Positions 1-7,445 of a DNA stretch of 16,184 nt are shown piece after piece (the stretch's first letter is position 1; every line of letters begins with the position of its first letter). A program made the translations under genes and the position numbers. The notes under the pieces are model-generated. The model saw only the letters and a list, made by a program, of their open reading frames with translations. It was not told the origin of the DNA and made no database searches. Where the stretch lies: assembly GCA_031255655.1 (NCBI GenBank), contig JAIRSB010000205.1, forward strand, positions 1 to 16,184, read 5' to 3'. Origin of the DNA: Spirochaetaceae bacterium. GTDB taxonomy: Bacteria; Spirochaetota; Spirochaetia; Treponematales; Breznakiellaceae.

Positions 1-21
1 TATCATATAAAATTTCTACGT

Positions 22-43
22 CTGCCAAAAACATCTTTGGCAG
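22..43. other. Perfect 8-bp stem-loop near the left edge
   Basis: CTGCCAAA (22-29) and TTTGGCAG (36-43) are perfect inverted repeats around a 6-nt loop. It could end transcription of a gene left of the window, but the T-richness after it is weak and delayed (the first T run is at about 58), so a terminator role is only possible. Confidence 0.4.
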
Positions 44-70
44 TGTTGAATGCTTACATTTTTGAATATT

Positions 71-156
71 AGAGTTATTTAGAAATTTCAGTTTCTAAAC
101 AACAATAGCTAAAAAATGATTTGGAAGACAAGCAGCCATATTGTCGAACAAGTCAA
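71..156 (+). repeat. Dispersed two-hairpin repeat, copy 1
   Basis: This 86-bp element is shared with 8555-8640 and 14109-14218. The first hairpin centres on AGAAAT-TTCA-GTTTCT (81-96), flanked by further A/T pairs. The second has outer arms GATTTG (118-123) and CAAGTC (149-154) and inner arms GACAA (127-131) and TTGTC (140-144). Its right end lies 7 nt before the ribosome binding site of the next gene, so it would form much of that gene's leader if transcribed. No coding sequence is seen in it. Confidence 0.85.
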
Positions 157-179
157 TTAAATTAAGGAGGATGTAAATC

Positions 180-443
180 ATGACAATTATCGAAATAAAA
201 GATATGATCCGTAAAGATGTGCCGATTTATTACCGGAGGGCGTACAGCGGTAACGCGGTGGTCGAGATTGCCGGGAAAACGGAGAATATGCACACCGACT
301 GGACTATCGAAACTACGCCGCTGGGCACCAAAGAAACAACGATTACACTAACCGATAAAATTGATTATCCGCTGGTTCCTTTGATTAAGGAGCTAAAGAA
401 AAAGATTGAACATCTTGACAGCGAAGGAAAACTCCCCCTATAA
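180..443 (+). CDS. Small conserved-looking protein of unknown function (87 aa)
   Basis: I do not recognise this protein. It starts at ATG 180 behind a strong AAGGAGG (164-170) with 9-nt spacing, which supports a real gene. It has no signal peptide or membrane segment. The first 60 residues are mixed polar and hydrophobic and look beta-rich (GNAVVEIAGKTENMHTDW, then a Thr-rich stretch). The last 25 residues (LVPLIKELKKKIEHLDSEGK) suggest a charged amphipathic helix. Its 3' end overlaps the longest possible tsaE reading frame by 38 nt, so the two are probably co-transcribed. That association does not by itself give a function. Codon use is more AT-rich than in the genes that follow. Confidence 0.75.
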   Translation: MTIIEIKDMIRKDVPIYYRRAYSGNAVVEIAGKTENMHTDWTIETTPLGTKETTITLTDKIDYPLVPLIKELKKKIEHLDSEGKLPL

Positions 444-930
444 GGGCGGCATTTTTCAAAAACATGACGCGAAAAGCGCCGCCGGTGAATGGGATTTGGT
501 TTTCATAAGCAATTCATACGATGAAACTTTTGAGGTTGGTTGTGAGTTAGGACGAAAGCTGAAAAGAGGCGATGTCGTGGCGTTGAGCGGCGCGCTTGGG
601 ACGGGTAAAACCTGCCTTTGCACCGGAATTTGTCGTGCCGTAGGCGTTAAAGACTTGGTAACAAGCCCGACATACACCATAATCCACGAGTATGAAGGCG
701 TTTTTCCCGTCTATCACATCGACGCTTACCGGCTTTCTGGCGCGGAAGACTTTGAAAACTGCGGCGGAGGTGAAGCTATGCGCGGGGACGGACTTACCCT
801 TATCGAATGGGGCGGACGTGTTGGTGTGTGCCTGCCGGACGAGACCGTCCATATAGATATAAAAATAACAAACAGCGGACAGCGCGAAATTTTCGTCAAA
901 AGTGCTGGTGATTTTCGGAGTCGGAATTGA
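406..930 (+). CDS. tsaE: tRNA threonylcarbamoyladenosine biosynthesis ATPase TsaE
   Basis: TsaE is the small P-loop ATPase that works with TsaB and TsaD to make N6-threonylcarbamoyladenosine at position 37 of ANN-decoding tRNAs in the cytoplasm. The family motifs are all visible: Walker A GALGTGKT (residues 62-69), TSPTYTIIHEY (86-96), HIDAYRL (104-110) and LIEWG (132-136). The start is uncertain. TTG 406 gives 174 aa, overlaps the upstream gene by 38 nt and has AAGGAG at 387-392 with long spacing (13 nt). TTG 496 gives 144 aa beginning MVFISNSYDE, closer to the usual family length, but has no clear ribosome binding site. The stop overlaps the tsaB start (TTGA), so translation is likely coupled. 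Identity is very likely; only the N-terminus is doubtful. Confidence 0.93.
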   Translation: MNILTAKENSPYKGGIFQKHDAKSAAGEWDLVFISNSYDETFEVGCELGRKLKRGDVVALSGALGTGKTCLCTGICRAVGVKDLVTSPTYTIIHEYEGVFPVYHIDAYRLSGAEDFENCGGGEAMRGDGLTLIEWGGRVGVCLPDETVHIDIKITNSGQREIFVKSAGDFRSRN

Positions 931-1631
931 ATATCCTAGCCATTGACACGTCGACGGAACTGTTTTCTGTCGGAATTTCCACTTGCGCGGGAGATTTTTG
1001 CATCGACGCGGATGCGGGGACGAGTCAGTCTGAACTACTTCTTGACGCGCTTGACGCGCTTACGCGGCTTGCCAGCATTGAGCGCGAGGAAATAGATATA
1101 TTTACCTGCATGAGGGGGCCGGGTTCATTTACTGGACTGCGAATAGGTTTCGCTGCGGTGAAAGGCCTCGCGCTGTCGCTGGGTAAGCGCATGATTTCCG
1201 TTCCCACTCTCGACTGCGCTGCGCATTCTTTCGCGCGCGGAAATTTCCTTTGCGTACCAGTTTTGGATGCTAGACAGAAACGTTTTTTTTCCGCGCTGTA
1301 CCGTGGCGGCAAACGGCTTGGTGATTTCATGGATTGCACGGCGGAAGAGCTGTCGCAGCATATAAAGAAAAATTTGGACAATGAACCTGCCGCGCCGCGT
1401 GTTACACTTTTTTGCGGCGGCGGCGCGGCTCTTGCCTTTGACACGCTTTCCGGCCTTTTGCCGGATGTTTGCGTTTTAGCAGATGAGGCGCGGCGTGGCG
1501 GGGCATCCGCTCTATTGCAATATGTTAAAAAATCCTGTATGTTAAATAATATGGAAGATGCGCGGTTTTCCGCGCCTTTGTACATTCGTAAAAGCGACGC
1601 GGAGATCAAACGCGAGGCTGGCGGGAACTAA
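927..1631 (+). CDS. tsaB: tRNA threonylcarbamoyladenosine biosynthesis protein TsaB
   Basis: TsaB is the non-catalytic partner of TsaD in t6A37 synthesis, with an ASKHA (actin-like) fold. The N-terminus MNILAIDTSTELFSVGIS and the motif GPGSFTGLRIG (residues 64-74) are diagnostic of TsaB/YeaZ. At 234 aa it has the normal length. It starts at TTG 927, overlapping the tsaE stop (928-930), with GGAG at 917-920. The direct tsaE-tsaB overlap fits joint expression of two subunits of the same complex. The third subunit gene, tsaD, is not in this window. Confidence 0.95.
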   Translation: MNILAIDTSTELFSVGISTCAGDFCIDADAGTSQSELLLDALDALTRLASIEREEIDIFTCMRGPGSFTGLRIGFAAVKGLALSLGKRMISVPTLDCAAHSFARGNFLCVPVLDARQKRFFSALYRGGKRLGDFMDCTAEELSQHIKKNLDNEPAAPRVTLFCGGGAALAFDTLSGLLPDVCVLADEARRGGASALLQYVKKSCMLNNMEDARFSAPLYIRKSDAEIKREAGGN

Positions 1632-1735
1632 ACCGCTTCATCCGGCGCGGGTGAGCCTGTTTCGTTATACGATTTTTCCTTGGCAACAACGCGACTTCCG
1701 GGCGCGTTTATCGAATATTATAAAAAGTAGGACAT

Positions 1736-2923
1736 ATGATAGACTCAAAAGTTTCAATTCCCGCTGGGATAGGCGGCGGGACAGGTGTTTTTTCCGCCGG
1801 CATGGGAGCGGCGGGACATGGTAGCGCGACTAGCGCTTTACCATCGGGGCAGAATTCACTAAACGCGATGCGGGTTTTAAGACATCCGGCTGTGCACCCA
1901 GTGAATTCTCCGGCAGGCGTTCAAGGAAACGCTATGCCGTCACAATTTCCGCAGTCGTCGATGATGCCAGCGATGGCGATGTTTCACTCCAGTGTATTTC
2001 CCGTGCTATGTATAAACAACAGCTTCAGGATAGTACACGCGAATCCGTCCAGCCGAAAGTTTTTTACCGGTCTTTTCTCGCTCGAAGGTAATCTGTTTTT
2101 TGACGTTTTCGGCAAGTATTTTCAAGTTGATGACATAAGAGCCATACGCGCCGCAGTCTTGAACGGCGATAACGGCTTTTCGTGGCGCGGCATAGCCCAT
2201 ATAAAATCGCGGGAACGCCCGACGGTATTCACACGCGTTTATATTTTTCCGGCGCAGATGAACGTAAAATCCCCTGTGGATTTTACCGTCATGTTTGATG
2301 ATGTTACCGAAGAAAATAAACGTCTCTTACGCAGCGTATTCGTCAGTCTTCTTGAGGCGTCAAAATTAAAGGATAACGATACGGGTGAGCACATAAACCG
2401 TGTGAATTATTATTCCGAAGCGTTGGCGAAAGTTTTGTTCAACCGCTCCGGTTATGACGCGGTTGACGCGGAATTCATTGATAACATCGGATTTCTCGCT
2501 TCCATGCACGATGTCGGCAAAATCGGCACGCCGGACGATGTTCTCAATAAAGAAGGCCCTTTGTCAGACTGGGAATGGTCGGTAATGAAAGAACACACGA
2601 AGAACGGCGCGTTCATTCTGTCAACTTATCCGAATCCCATGGCTAAGGAGATAGCGTTGTCGCACCATGAAAAATGGAATGGCAGAGGCTACCCGTTTCA
2701 GATTGAGGGTCCTATGATTCCGCTTTCTGCCCGTATTGTTGCCATTGCCGATGTGTATGACGCGCTCCGCATGAAGCGCAGTTACAAGGAAGCTTGTTCG
2801 CACGAGGTAACGGTTGAAAAAATAGTTGAGAGTAGGGGTTCACACTTTGATCCGGAGCTTACCGATATTTTTGTGAGCATCGCCGACAAATTCAATGAGA
2901 TATACGAGAACCACAAAAACTGA
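1736..2923 (+). CDS. PAS and HD-GYP domain protein, predicted cyclic di-GMP phosphodiesterase
   Basis: HD-GYP enzymes hydrolyse cyclic di-GMP using a metal cluster. Residues 1-85 are low-complexity, rich in Gly, Met and Pro. Residues 85-195 resemble a PAS fold (VLCINNSFRIVHANPSSRKF, ending FDDVTEENK). The HD-GYP domain spans about 205-385. The expected metal ligands are visible: D215 and H219 in DTGEH, H258-D259 in HDVGK, H287, H310-H311, and D339 in IADVYDA, followed by GYP (318-320). Asn replaces the usual Asp in HHEKWNGRGYP, which is not one of the known ligands. An acidic residue four before H219 resembles trinuclear members. There is no receiver or membrane segment, so the PAS domain is the likely input. 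ATG 1736 has a weak ribosome site. It lies 104 nt after tsaB and may have its own promoter. Confidence 0.9.
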   Translation: MIDSKVSIPAGIGGGTGVFSAGMGAAGHGSATSALPSGQNSLNAMRVLRHPAVHPVNSPAGVQGNAMPSQFPQSSMMPAMAMFHSSVFPVLCINNSFRIVHANPSSRKFFTGLFSLEGNLFFDVFGKYFQVDDIRAIRAAVLNGDNGFSWRGIAHIKSRERPTVFTRVYIFPAQMNVKSPVDFTVMFDDVTEENKRLLRSVFVSLLEASKLKDNDTGEHINRVNYYSEALAKVLFNRSGYDAVDAEFIDNIGFLASMHDVGKIGTPDDVLNKEGPLSDWEWSVMKEHTKNGAFILSTYPNPMAKEIALSHHEKWNGRGYPFQIEGPMIPLSARIVAIADVYDALRMKRSYKEACSHEVTVEKIVESRGSHFDPELTDIFVSIADKFNEIYENHKN

Positions 2924-2957
2924 ACGCCCCGTTGCCGTCAAGTCGATAAGTTCTGTA

Positions 2958-2995
2958 CGCGAATTTCGCGAATTTTTATTTGCTTAAGTTCGCGA
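2958..2995. terminator. Possible bidirectional terminator between convergent genes
   Basis: Three overlapping copies of CGCGAA/TTCGCG occur between two convergent genes. CGCGAATTTCGCG (2958-2970) can form a tight hairpin followed by AATTTTTATT on the + strand. TCGCGAA (2966-2972) can instead pair with TTCGCGA (2989-2995) around a 16-nt loop. Position and composition fit transcription termination, but the hairpins are small. Confidence 0.45.
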
Positions 2996-3034
2996 GCATT
3001 TCATTTTTCTAGCTTGTCGACAGTGAAGAGATGG

Positions 3035-5449
3035 TCATTTTTTCGGTAATATAAGCTGATAGTACAACCCGTTCACTGAGCCGCTTTCATCCGCCGCGCC
3101 TGTTGACACAGGCGCGGCGGTCTCGCCCTCGTCCGTGTAAAGCTGAGCGTTGCCGCGAAACAGAGTCGCGCTTACTTTTTCACCAGCTGTTTTGCTTATC
3201 AAAGCCAGAGTTCCACCGCGCCGCGCCGTAACTGAAAGAACACGCGAACGAAAAACCGCGCTGCCCGTGGCGGTGTAGCCTGTTAACGGAGTGTAGGCGA
3301 ACACGCATTCACCGTAATCTATTCCCGCGTACAGTTCCCGCGCGAAAGACTTGAACAACTCTTTTACCGCCGTTACAGCCCGATTCACGTAACTCGCTTC
3401 CGACTGTTCCGTGTATGGGGCGGCTTTTCGCGTTTTTTGGGTGGCAAAACGTTCCAAAGGCGAGCCAAACGCGGCGCTTATGATTTCCCTGTCGCAGGTG
3501 ATTATTACCGCACCGGTTTTAATGAGCGCGGAGCAGGTTTCGTCGTGAAACTTGTTCATAAACGCCGCGGCTTTTTGGGCATTCGGTCCGTTCTCGATTA
3601 TCGCCGCGTCAGGCCGGATTATCGTTACGATGGCGGCTTTCGCACTTATCTCTTTTTCGAGTATCGCTTCATTCTGTATTATTTTTTTCAGATACGCCTC
3701 CGGCGTGATGGCGGCGCAAGCGCAGCGCAGGCGCGTTTCGGACTGCTTTTTCGTGAACAGTGCAAACAGCGAGGAGGCGAGAGCTCCGGCGGCGGCGGCT
3801 CCGCCCGGTATCAGCGGGTCTATCCACAATCCGCTTATGATGAAGCTGTAAGAAAAAGCCGCTGCAATTAGCGCCGTTGCGAAAACACAGGTACAAAATG
3901 AAAGAAGCGACCCCATGGCGTTCATGACACCCAGCAAAAATAAAATAACCAAAAGTGAACTGAAAAGGATTTGTTTAATGTTCGCGGGGACGGTATAGTA
4001 TCCGGTCATAACGCTGTTTGCGAACATCGTGGAAAGCTCCGTGTCACGGGAAACCGGACCCAAAATACAAAAAGCCTCGTTTAACTCGTTTTTAAGCCGA
4101 CTGCGCAGCACGGAAACATCGTTGTACAAATCGCCGGCGGTGTAAATCATCTCTAATTGCTCGTTACGCAAAGTATCAAGCCTCAGCTTTCCGGCGGCGT
4201 CAAGATTTTCCTGCTCACCTAATTCCCGAAACGAAGAAATTATTTTGCTCTTAGCCCCGTCGTTTTCGTCAAAAAAGCTTTCCAGCGAGTTGAAGTAAGC
4301 GGCGCATAAAGACAACCAGCGTTCACGCGCTGCCGGAGTCGGATTTTCAAGCAGCGTTTCGCGGGCAATCTGGGTTTGTTCGTACAAAAACGGTGGGTAG
4401 TTTTCCACCGAAATACTAGCGTACTCCGCGAGCGCAGGGGCTTCGGCAAGTAGGCGGTACAGCATCTTTCCAGCCTCGGCATAGTCCAGAAACACGGAAA
4501 TATCGATTTTTCTGAACGCCTCGCCGCCGCCTTCCGGCACACCGAAAAGCAAAGCTGCGCCGCTGTCAAGGATGAAACGCCGCTCGTCCGGAGACGAAGC
4601 CTCAAACGAAAGGGTAAAGCTGTCATCTGTCAGGCGCGTCTCGGATGGCGGAAACAGCTTTTTTAACGCGCCATAAACAACGTATTCGTACTCAACTCCG
4701 TTTACAGCGGTCAGCGCCGGAGCTATGCGGCGGACTTTCCCGTCTTCATCCGGCGGGGGGCGTGAATACAGCGGGAAATACAGGCGGCTTAACATATGCG
4801 AGGCGTCATTCTCCGGCTGTATCACGCCCATAAGAAGATCGCCCGGCAGGTAGGCCGCGTCGAACACGGTGGCGGCGTTTTCGAGCCGCGCCGCTTGTTC
4901 CTCATCCTCTGCCGCCACTGCGGAAAGCAGCCTATTTTTGCCATATTCCGTGAGTTTTATCACATCGCTTACATATCTTGCGGCGTCCGCCGGTGCGATT
5001 GAACCAAGCCTTATGCCGTCAAACAAGTTTTTTACGTTGGATTCGATGATGTTAAATTCTTCGTCAAAACGGTACACAAGCTCTGTCTCGCTCAGTGCGT
5101 GCCCACTGGAAACACCCAGCACGGGGGTTTCTATCAGTAAAGCGCCGGCGTTCATCTCGGACAGGATCATCATAAGGTCGAAAACCGTCGAGGCGGCGAT
5201 AAGGTTGCCGCCCGAATGATCGTCGCCGCCGGTTTCTATCAGCAGTATTTCCGGTGCGATAAGCTGCTGGGACGGAGAAAAATAATTTAGTACACGCGGG
5301 CGCGCCTCCATCAAAAAATCGTAATGAGGGCCGAGACGCGGTCCTGATAGAAAATATACGGCAAGATAAAGCGTAATAAACGCCGCTGCCGTCGAAACCG
5401 CCAAACGCCGGAATGAGATTTTTTTCGTGTTTTTTAGAGTCATCAACAT
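3035..5449 (-). CDS. CHASE2-domain membrane protein with a degenerate adenylate-cyclase-like domain
   Basis: The layout matches CHASE2 receptors. With the ATG at 5449 (804 aa) there is one N-terminal membrane helix (about 16-35), a large extracytoplasmic region (about 36-490), three closely spaced helices (about 494-512, 515-539, 545-565) and a cytoplasmic tail. DEDGKVRRIAP (around 234-244) matches the CHASE2 signature before the last strand. The tail (about 605-769) aligns with class III cyclases in order: AAIVTIIRPD, CDREIISAAFGSP, YAGIDYGE and YTATGSAVFRSR. The first metal Asp, the Asp after YTxxG and the catalytic Asn are all replaced, so it is probably a pseudo-cyclase. The frame opens 78 nt further out at TTG 5527, but a promoter-like pair covers that codon, so 5449 (or ATG 5443) is preferred. 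No ribosome site is evident at any of these starts. The ligand is unknown. Confidence 0.8.
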   Translation of the reverse strand: MLMTLKNTKKISFRRLAVSTAAAFITLYLAVYFLSGPRLGPHYDFLMEARPRVLNYFSPSQQLIAPEILLIETGGDDHSGGNLIAASTVFDLMMILSEMNAGALLIETPVLGVSSGHALSETELVYRFDEEFNIIESNVKNLFDGIRLGSIAPADAARYVSDVIKLTEYGKNRLLSAVAAEDEEQAARLENAATVFDAAYLPGDLLMGVIQPENDASHMLSRLYFPLYSRPPPDEDGKVRRIAPALTAVNGVEYEYVVYGALKKLFPPSETRLTDDSFTLSFEASSPDERRFILDSGAALLFGVPEGGGEAFRKIDISVFLDYAEAGKMLYRLLAEAPALAEYASISVENYPPFLYEQTQIARETLLENPTPAARERWLSLCAAYFNSLESFFDENDGAKSKIISSFRELGEQENLDAAGKLRLDTLRNEQLEMIYTAGDLYNDVSVLRSRLKNELNEAFCILGPVSRDTELSTMFANSVMTGYYTVPANIKQILFSSLLVILFLLGVMNAMGSLLSFCTCVFATALIAAAFSYSFIISGLWIDPLIPGGAAAAGALASSLFALFTKKQSETRLRCACAAITPEAYLKKIIQNEAILEKEISAKAAIVTIIRPDAAIIENGPNAQKAAAFMNKFHDETCSALIKTGAVIITCDREIISAAFGSPLERFATQKTRKAAPYTEQSEASYVNRAVTAVKELFKSFARELYAGIDYGECVFAYTPLTGYTATGSAVFRSRVLSVTARRGGTLALISKTAGEKVSATLFRGNAQLYTDEGETAAPVSTGAADESGSVNGLYYQLILPKK

Positions 5450-5525
5450 AAACGGTGAACTTTGTCCGGTAACGTGCCTTTCAAGTAAAGAACAGCAAGA
5501 TGCGGAGCATTTGCACAGCTTGTTC

Positions 5526-5555
5526 AATATATACTATTTTTAAGGTGATTAACAA
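5526..5555 (-). promoter_or_regulatory. Candidate promoter of the CHASE2 gene
   Basis: On the - strand, TTGTTA (complement of 5550-5555) is followed by overlapping TATATA (5528-5533, 16-nt spacer) and TATATT (5526-5531, 18-nt spacer). This would start RNA near 5519, about 70 nt before ATG 5449. It makes the further upstream TTG 5527 unlikely as a translation start. Confidence 0.5.
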
Positions 5556-5579
5556 TGTCCGGTGAGTGGTGGACGTGAA

Positions 5580-5676
5580 CCCCCATCGTTTTTAACTGCA
5601 AATTGCACGGATTTAAGCGAGTTAAACAGGCGTCAATCTGTTTAACTCGCGCACTTGTGCAAACATCGATGGCGGG
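5580..5676 (+). promoter_or_regulatory. Long nested stem-loop upstream of cimA (leader or small RNA candidate)
   Basis: Three nested helices can stack. The outer is CCC+CCATCG (5580-5588) with CGATGG+GGG (5667-5676, one bulged C). The middle is TTGCAC (5603-5608) with GTGCAA (5657-5662). The inner is a perfect 13-bp stem, 5617-5629 with 5638-5650, closing an 8-nt loop. An alternative outer pairing exists: GCACGGA (5605-5611) with TCCGTGC (5694-5700). The gene-free stretch 5450-5810 holds this structure and the divergent promoter of the CHASE2 gene, and otherwise shows nothing clear. No T run follows the stem, so it is not an ordinary terminator. It ends 134 nt before cimA. Confidence 0.6.
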
Positions 5677-5810
5677 CGGATTACGCGCCTTCGTCCGTGC
5701 CATTCGCGCCCATCCGTATAATCTGCGGTTTGAAAACGAGAGGGCGCTACGAAAGCTCATCAACCTTTCAAAACTTCTAGTCCTCATCTATACTTGTATC
5801 CGGTGATAGC

Positions 5811-7430
5811 ATGGAAAGAAACCAGATTGAGATATTCGATACCACGCTGCGTGACGGGGCGCAGGGCGAGGGGATTAGCTTTTCGGCGCGTGATAAGCTG
5901 GCGCTGACCGAGGCGCTGGATGAGCTGGGGGTCATGTGGATAGAGGCTGGCAACCCGGGCAGCAACCCAAAGGATGCGGAGTTCTTTAAGCAGGCGGCGC
6001 AAATGCGCCTTGCTAATGCCAAAGTGTGCGCGTTCGGCTCTACGCGCAGGAAGGGTGTGCCGGCGCGGGAGGATGGGCAGCTTGCCCAGTTGCTGTCGGC
6101 GGAAACCGAAACTGTCGTCATTTTCGGCAAGTCCTCCGCGCTGCACGTAACGGAGGTACTCCGCGCCAGCCTTGCCGAGAACTTGGATATGATATACGAA
6201 AGCGTTGAGTTCCTGCGCGGTGAAGGGCGAACAGTCTTCTTTGACGCGGAGCACTTCTTTGACGGAATTGCGCAGGACGGCGAGTACGCTCTAAAAAGCC
6301 TTCGCGCCGCGGCGGAAGCCGGCGCGGCGCGGTTAATCCTTTGCGATACCAACGGCGGCAGCTTTCCGGGCGAGGTAAGCGCGGGTGTGCTTAAAGCCGC
6401 TGCCGCCGTGCGGGAACTGACTCTGGGACCGGAGGCGGGAGCGGGAGTGGGGGAAAAACCTCTTTTGGGCATACACGCGCACAACGATTCCGGCCTTGCC
6501 ATAGCCTGCTCACTCGCCGCGGTAGAGGCCGGTTGCGCTCAGGTTCAGGGGACACTGCTGGGCTTTGGAGAACGTTGCGGGAACGCCTGCCTTGCGGCCT
6601 TGATACCCAGCCTCGAACTGAAGATGGGCCTGCGTTGCTTGCCGGAGGGAAATCTTTCGCGTCTTACGAGCATAAGCCGGAAGGCGGCTGAAATATCCAA
6701 CCGCGCTTTGGTAGACGACACCCCATACATCGGCGCGCGGGCGTTTTCCCATAAAGCGGGCATGCACGCGGACGCCATACTGAAGGTAAACCACTCGTTC
6801 GAGCACGTCGACCCTTCCCTTGTGGGGAACAGCCGGCGATTTTTGATGAGCGAGCAGGGCGGCAAAGCGGCGATAGCCGAGCGCGCGCGAGAGTTCGACG
6901 CCGCCATTGATAAGAACCATCCCGCGATAGAGACGTTGTCGCGGCGGCTCAAGACGCTGGAGGCGGAGGGCTGGGCATTCGAGGGGGCGGACGCCAGCTT
7001 TGAAATCCTTTTGTGCAAGGAACTAGGTCTGTACACGAGCTTCTTTGACGTTATCGCGTTTAGGGTGCAAAGCGAGTACCCGGCGGGCAAGCTGCTGGAC
7101 TGTTGCCATGCTTGGGTAAAGGTGCTGGTAAGCGGGCAATACGAGATGGCGGCGGCGGAAGGGGACGGTCCTGTAAACGCGCTGGACGGGGCTTTGCGGC
7201 GCGGGTTGCTGCGCTTTTACCCTGAACTTGCAAAAGTGCGTTTAACCGATTACAAGGTGCGGGTAATAGACGGAAAGGACGCTACCGCCGCCAAGGTGCG
7301 CGTTCTAATCGAATCAAGTGACGGCGATACGTCATGGACGACAGTGGGCGTTTCCGCCGACGTTATAGCGGCAAGCTGCCTTGCACTGGTGGATTCCATA
7401 GCGTACAACCTAAACCGCGCCAACTCTTAA
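5811..7430 (+). CDS. cimA: (R)-citramalate synthase
   Basis: It condenses pyruvate and acetyl-CoA to (R)-citramalate, the first step of threonine-independent 2-oxobutyrate and isoleucine synthesis. Family-type motifs run in order: FDTTLRDGAQGEGISFS (residues 9-25), EAGNPGSNPKD (45-55), GSTRR (76-80), FFDAEHFFDG (143-152), HAHND (222-226), QVQGTLLGFGERCGN (244-258) and YIGARAFSHKAGMHADA (306-322). D11, H222 and H224 are the expected metal ligands. The C-terminal part, about 395-539, is the LeuA-type regulatory dimer domain. The GEGISFS, NPGSNPKD and AEHFFDG variants point to the long CimA family (about 530 aa) rather than isopropylmalate or homocitrate synthase. ATG 5811 follows a weak GGTGA (5802-5806). 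No other isoleucine or leucine gene is nearby. The substrate call is from family likeness only. Confidence 0.9.
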   Translation: MERNQIEIFDTTLRDGAQGEGISFSARDKLALTEALDELGVMWIEAGNPGSNPKDAEFFKQAAQMRLANAKVCAFGSTRRKGVPAREDGQLAQLLSAETETVVIFGKSSALHVTEVLRASLAENLDMIYESVEFLRGEGRTVFFDAEHFFDGIAQDGEYALKSLRAAAEAGAARLILCDTNGGSFPGEVSAGVLKAAAAVRELTLGPEAGAGVGEKPLLGIHAHNDSGLAIACSLAAVEAGCAQVQGTLLGFGERCGNACLAALIPSLELKMGLRCLPEGNLSRLTSISRKAAEISNRALVDDTPYIGARAFSHKAGMHADAILKVNHSFEHVDPSLVGNSRRFLMSEQGGKAAIAERAREFDAAIDKNHPAIETLSRRLKTLEAEGWAFEGADASFEILLCKELGLYTSFFDVIAFRVQSEYPAGKLLDCCHAWVKVLVSGQYEMAAAEGDGPVNALDGALRRGLLRFYPELAKVRLTDYKVRVIDGKDATAAKVRVLIESSDGDTSWTTVGVSADVIAASCLALVDSIAYNLNRANS

Positions 7431-7445
7431 CGCGATTCTTTCCGG

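Noticed and set aside
1025..1609. A 194-codon antisense frame within tsaB.
   Set aside because: tsaB is certain in this stretch. The antisense frame is Ser/Arg/Ala-rich, as expected from the complement of a GC-rich gene.
5525..5527. TTG 5527 as the start of the CHASE2 protein (adding a Cys-rich MNKLCKCSASCC leader).
   Set aside because: A -35/-10 pair overlaps this codon and no ribosome site precedes it, so the added residues are probably untranslated.
5590..5650. GTTAAAC and GTTTAAC resemble integron attC core sites (GTTRRRY and RYYYAAC), and treponemes can carry integrons.
   Set aside because: The order is reversed relative to an attC site, no cassette array or integrase is present, and the two motifs are simply the arms of one perfect hairpin.
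5524..5787. An 87-codon open frame on the - strand upstream of the CHASE2 gene.
   Set aside because: It crosses the long stem-loop and the promoter candidate, has no ribosome site and no recognisable motif. I treat it as chance.
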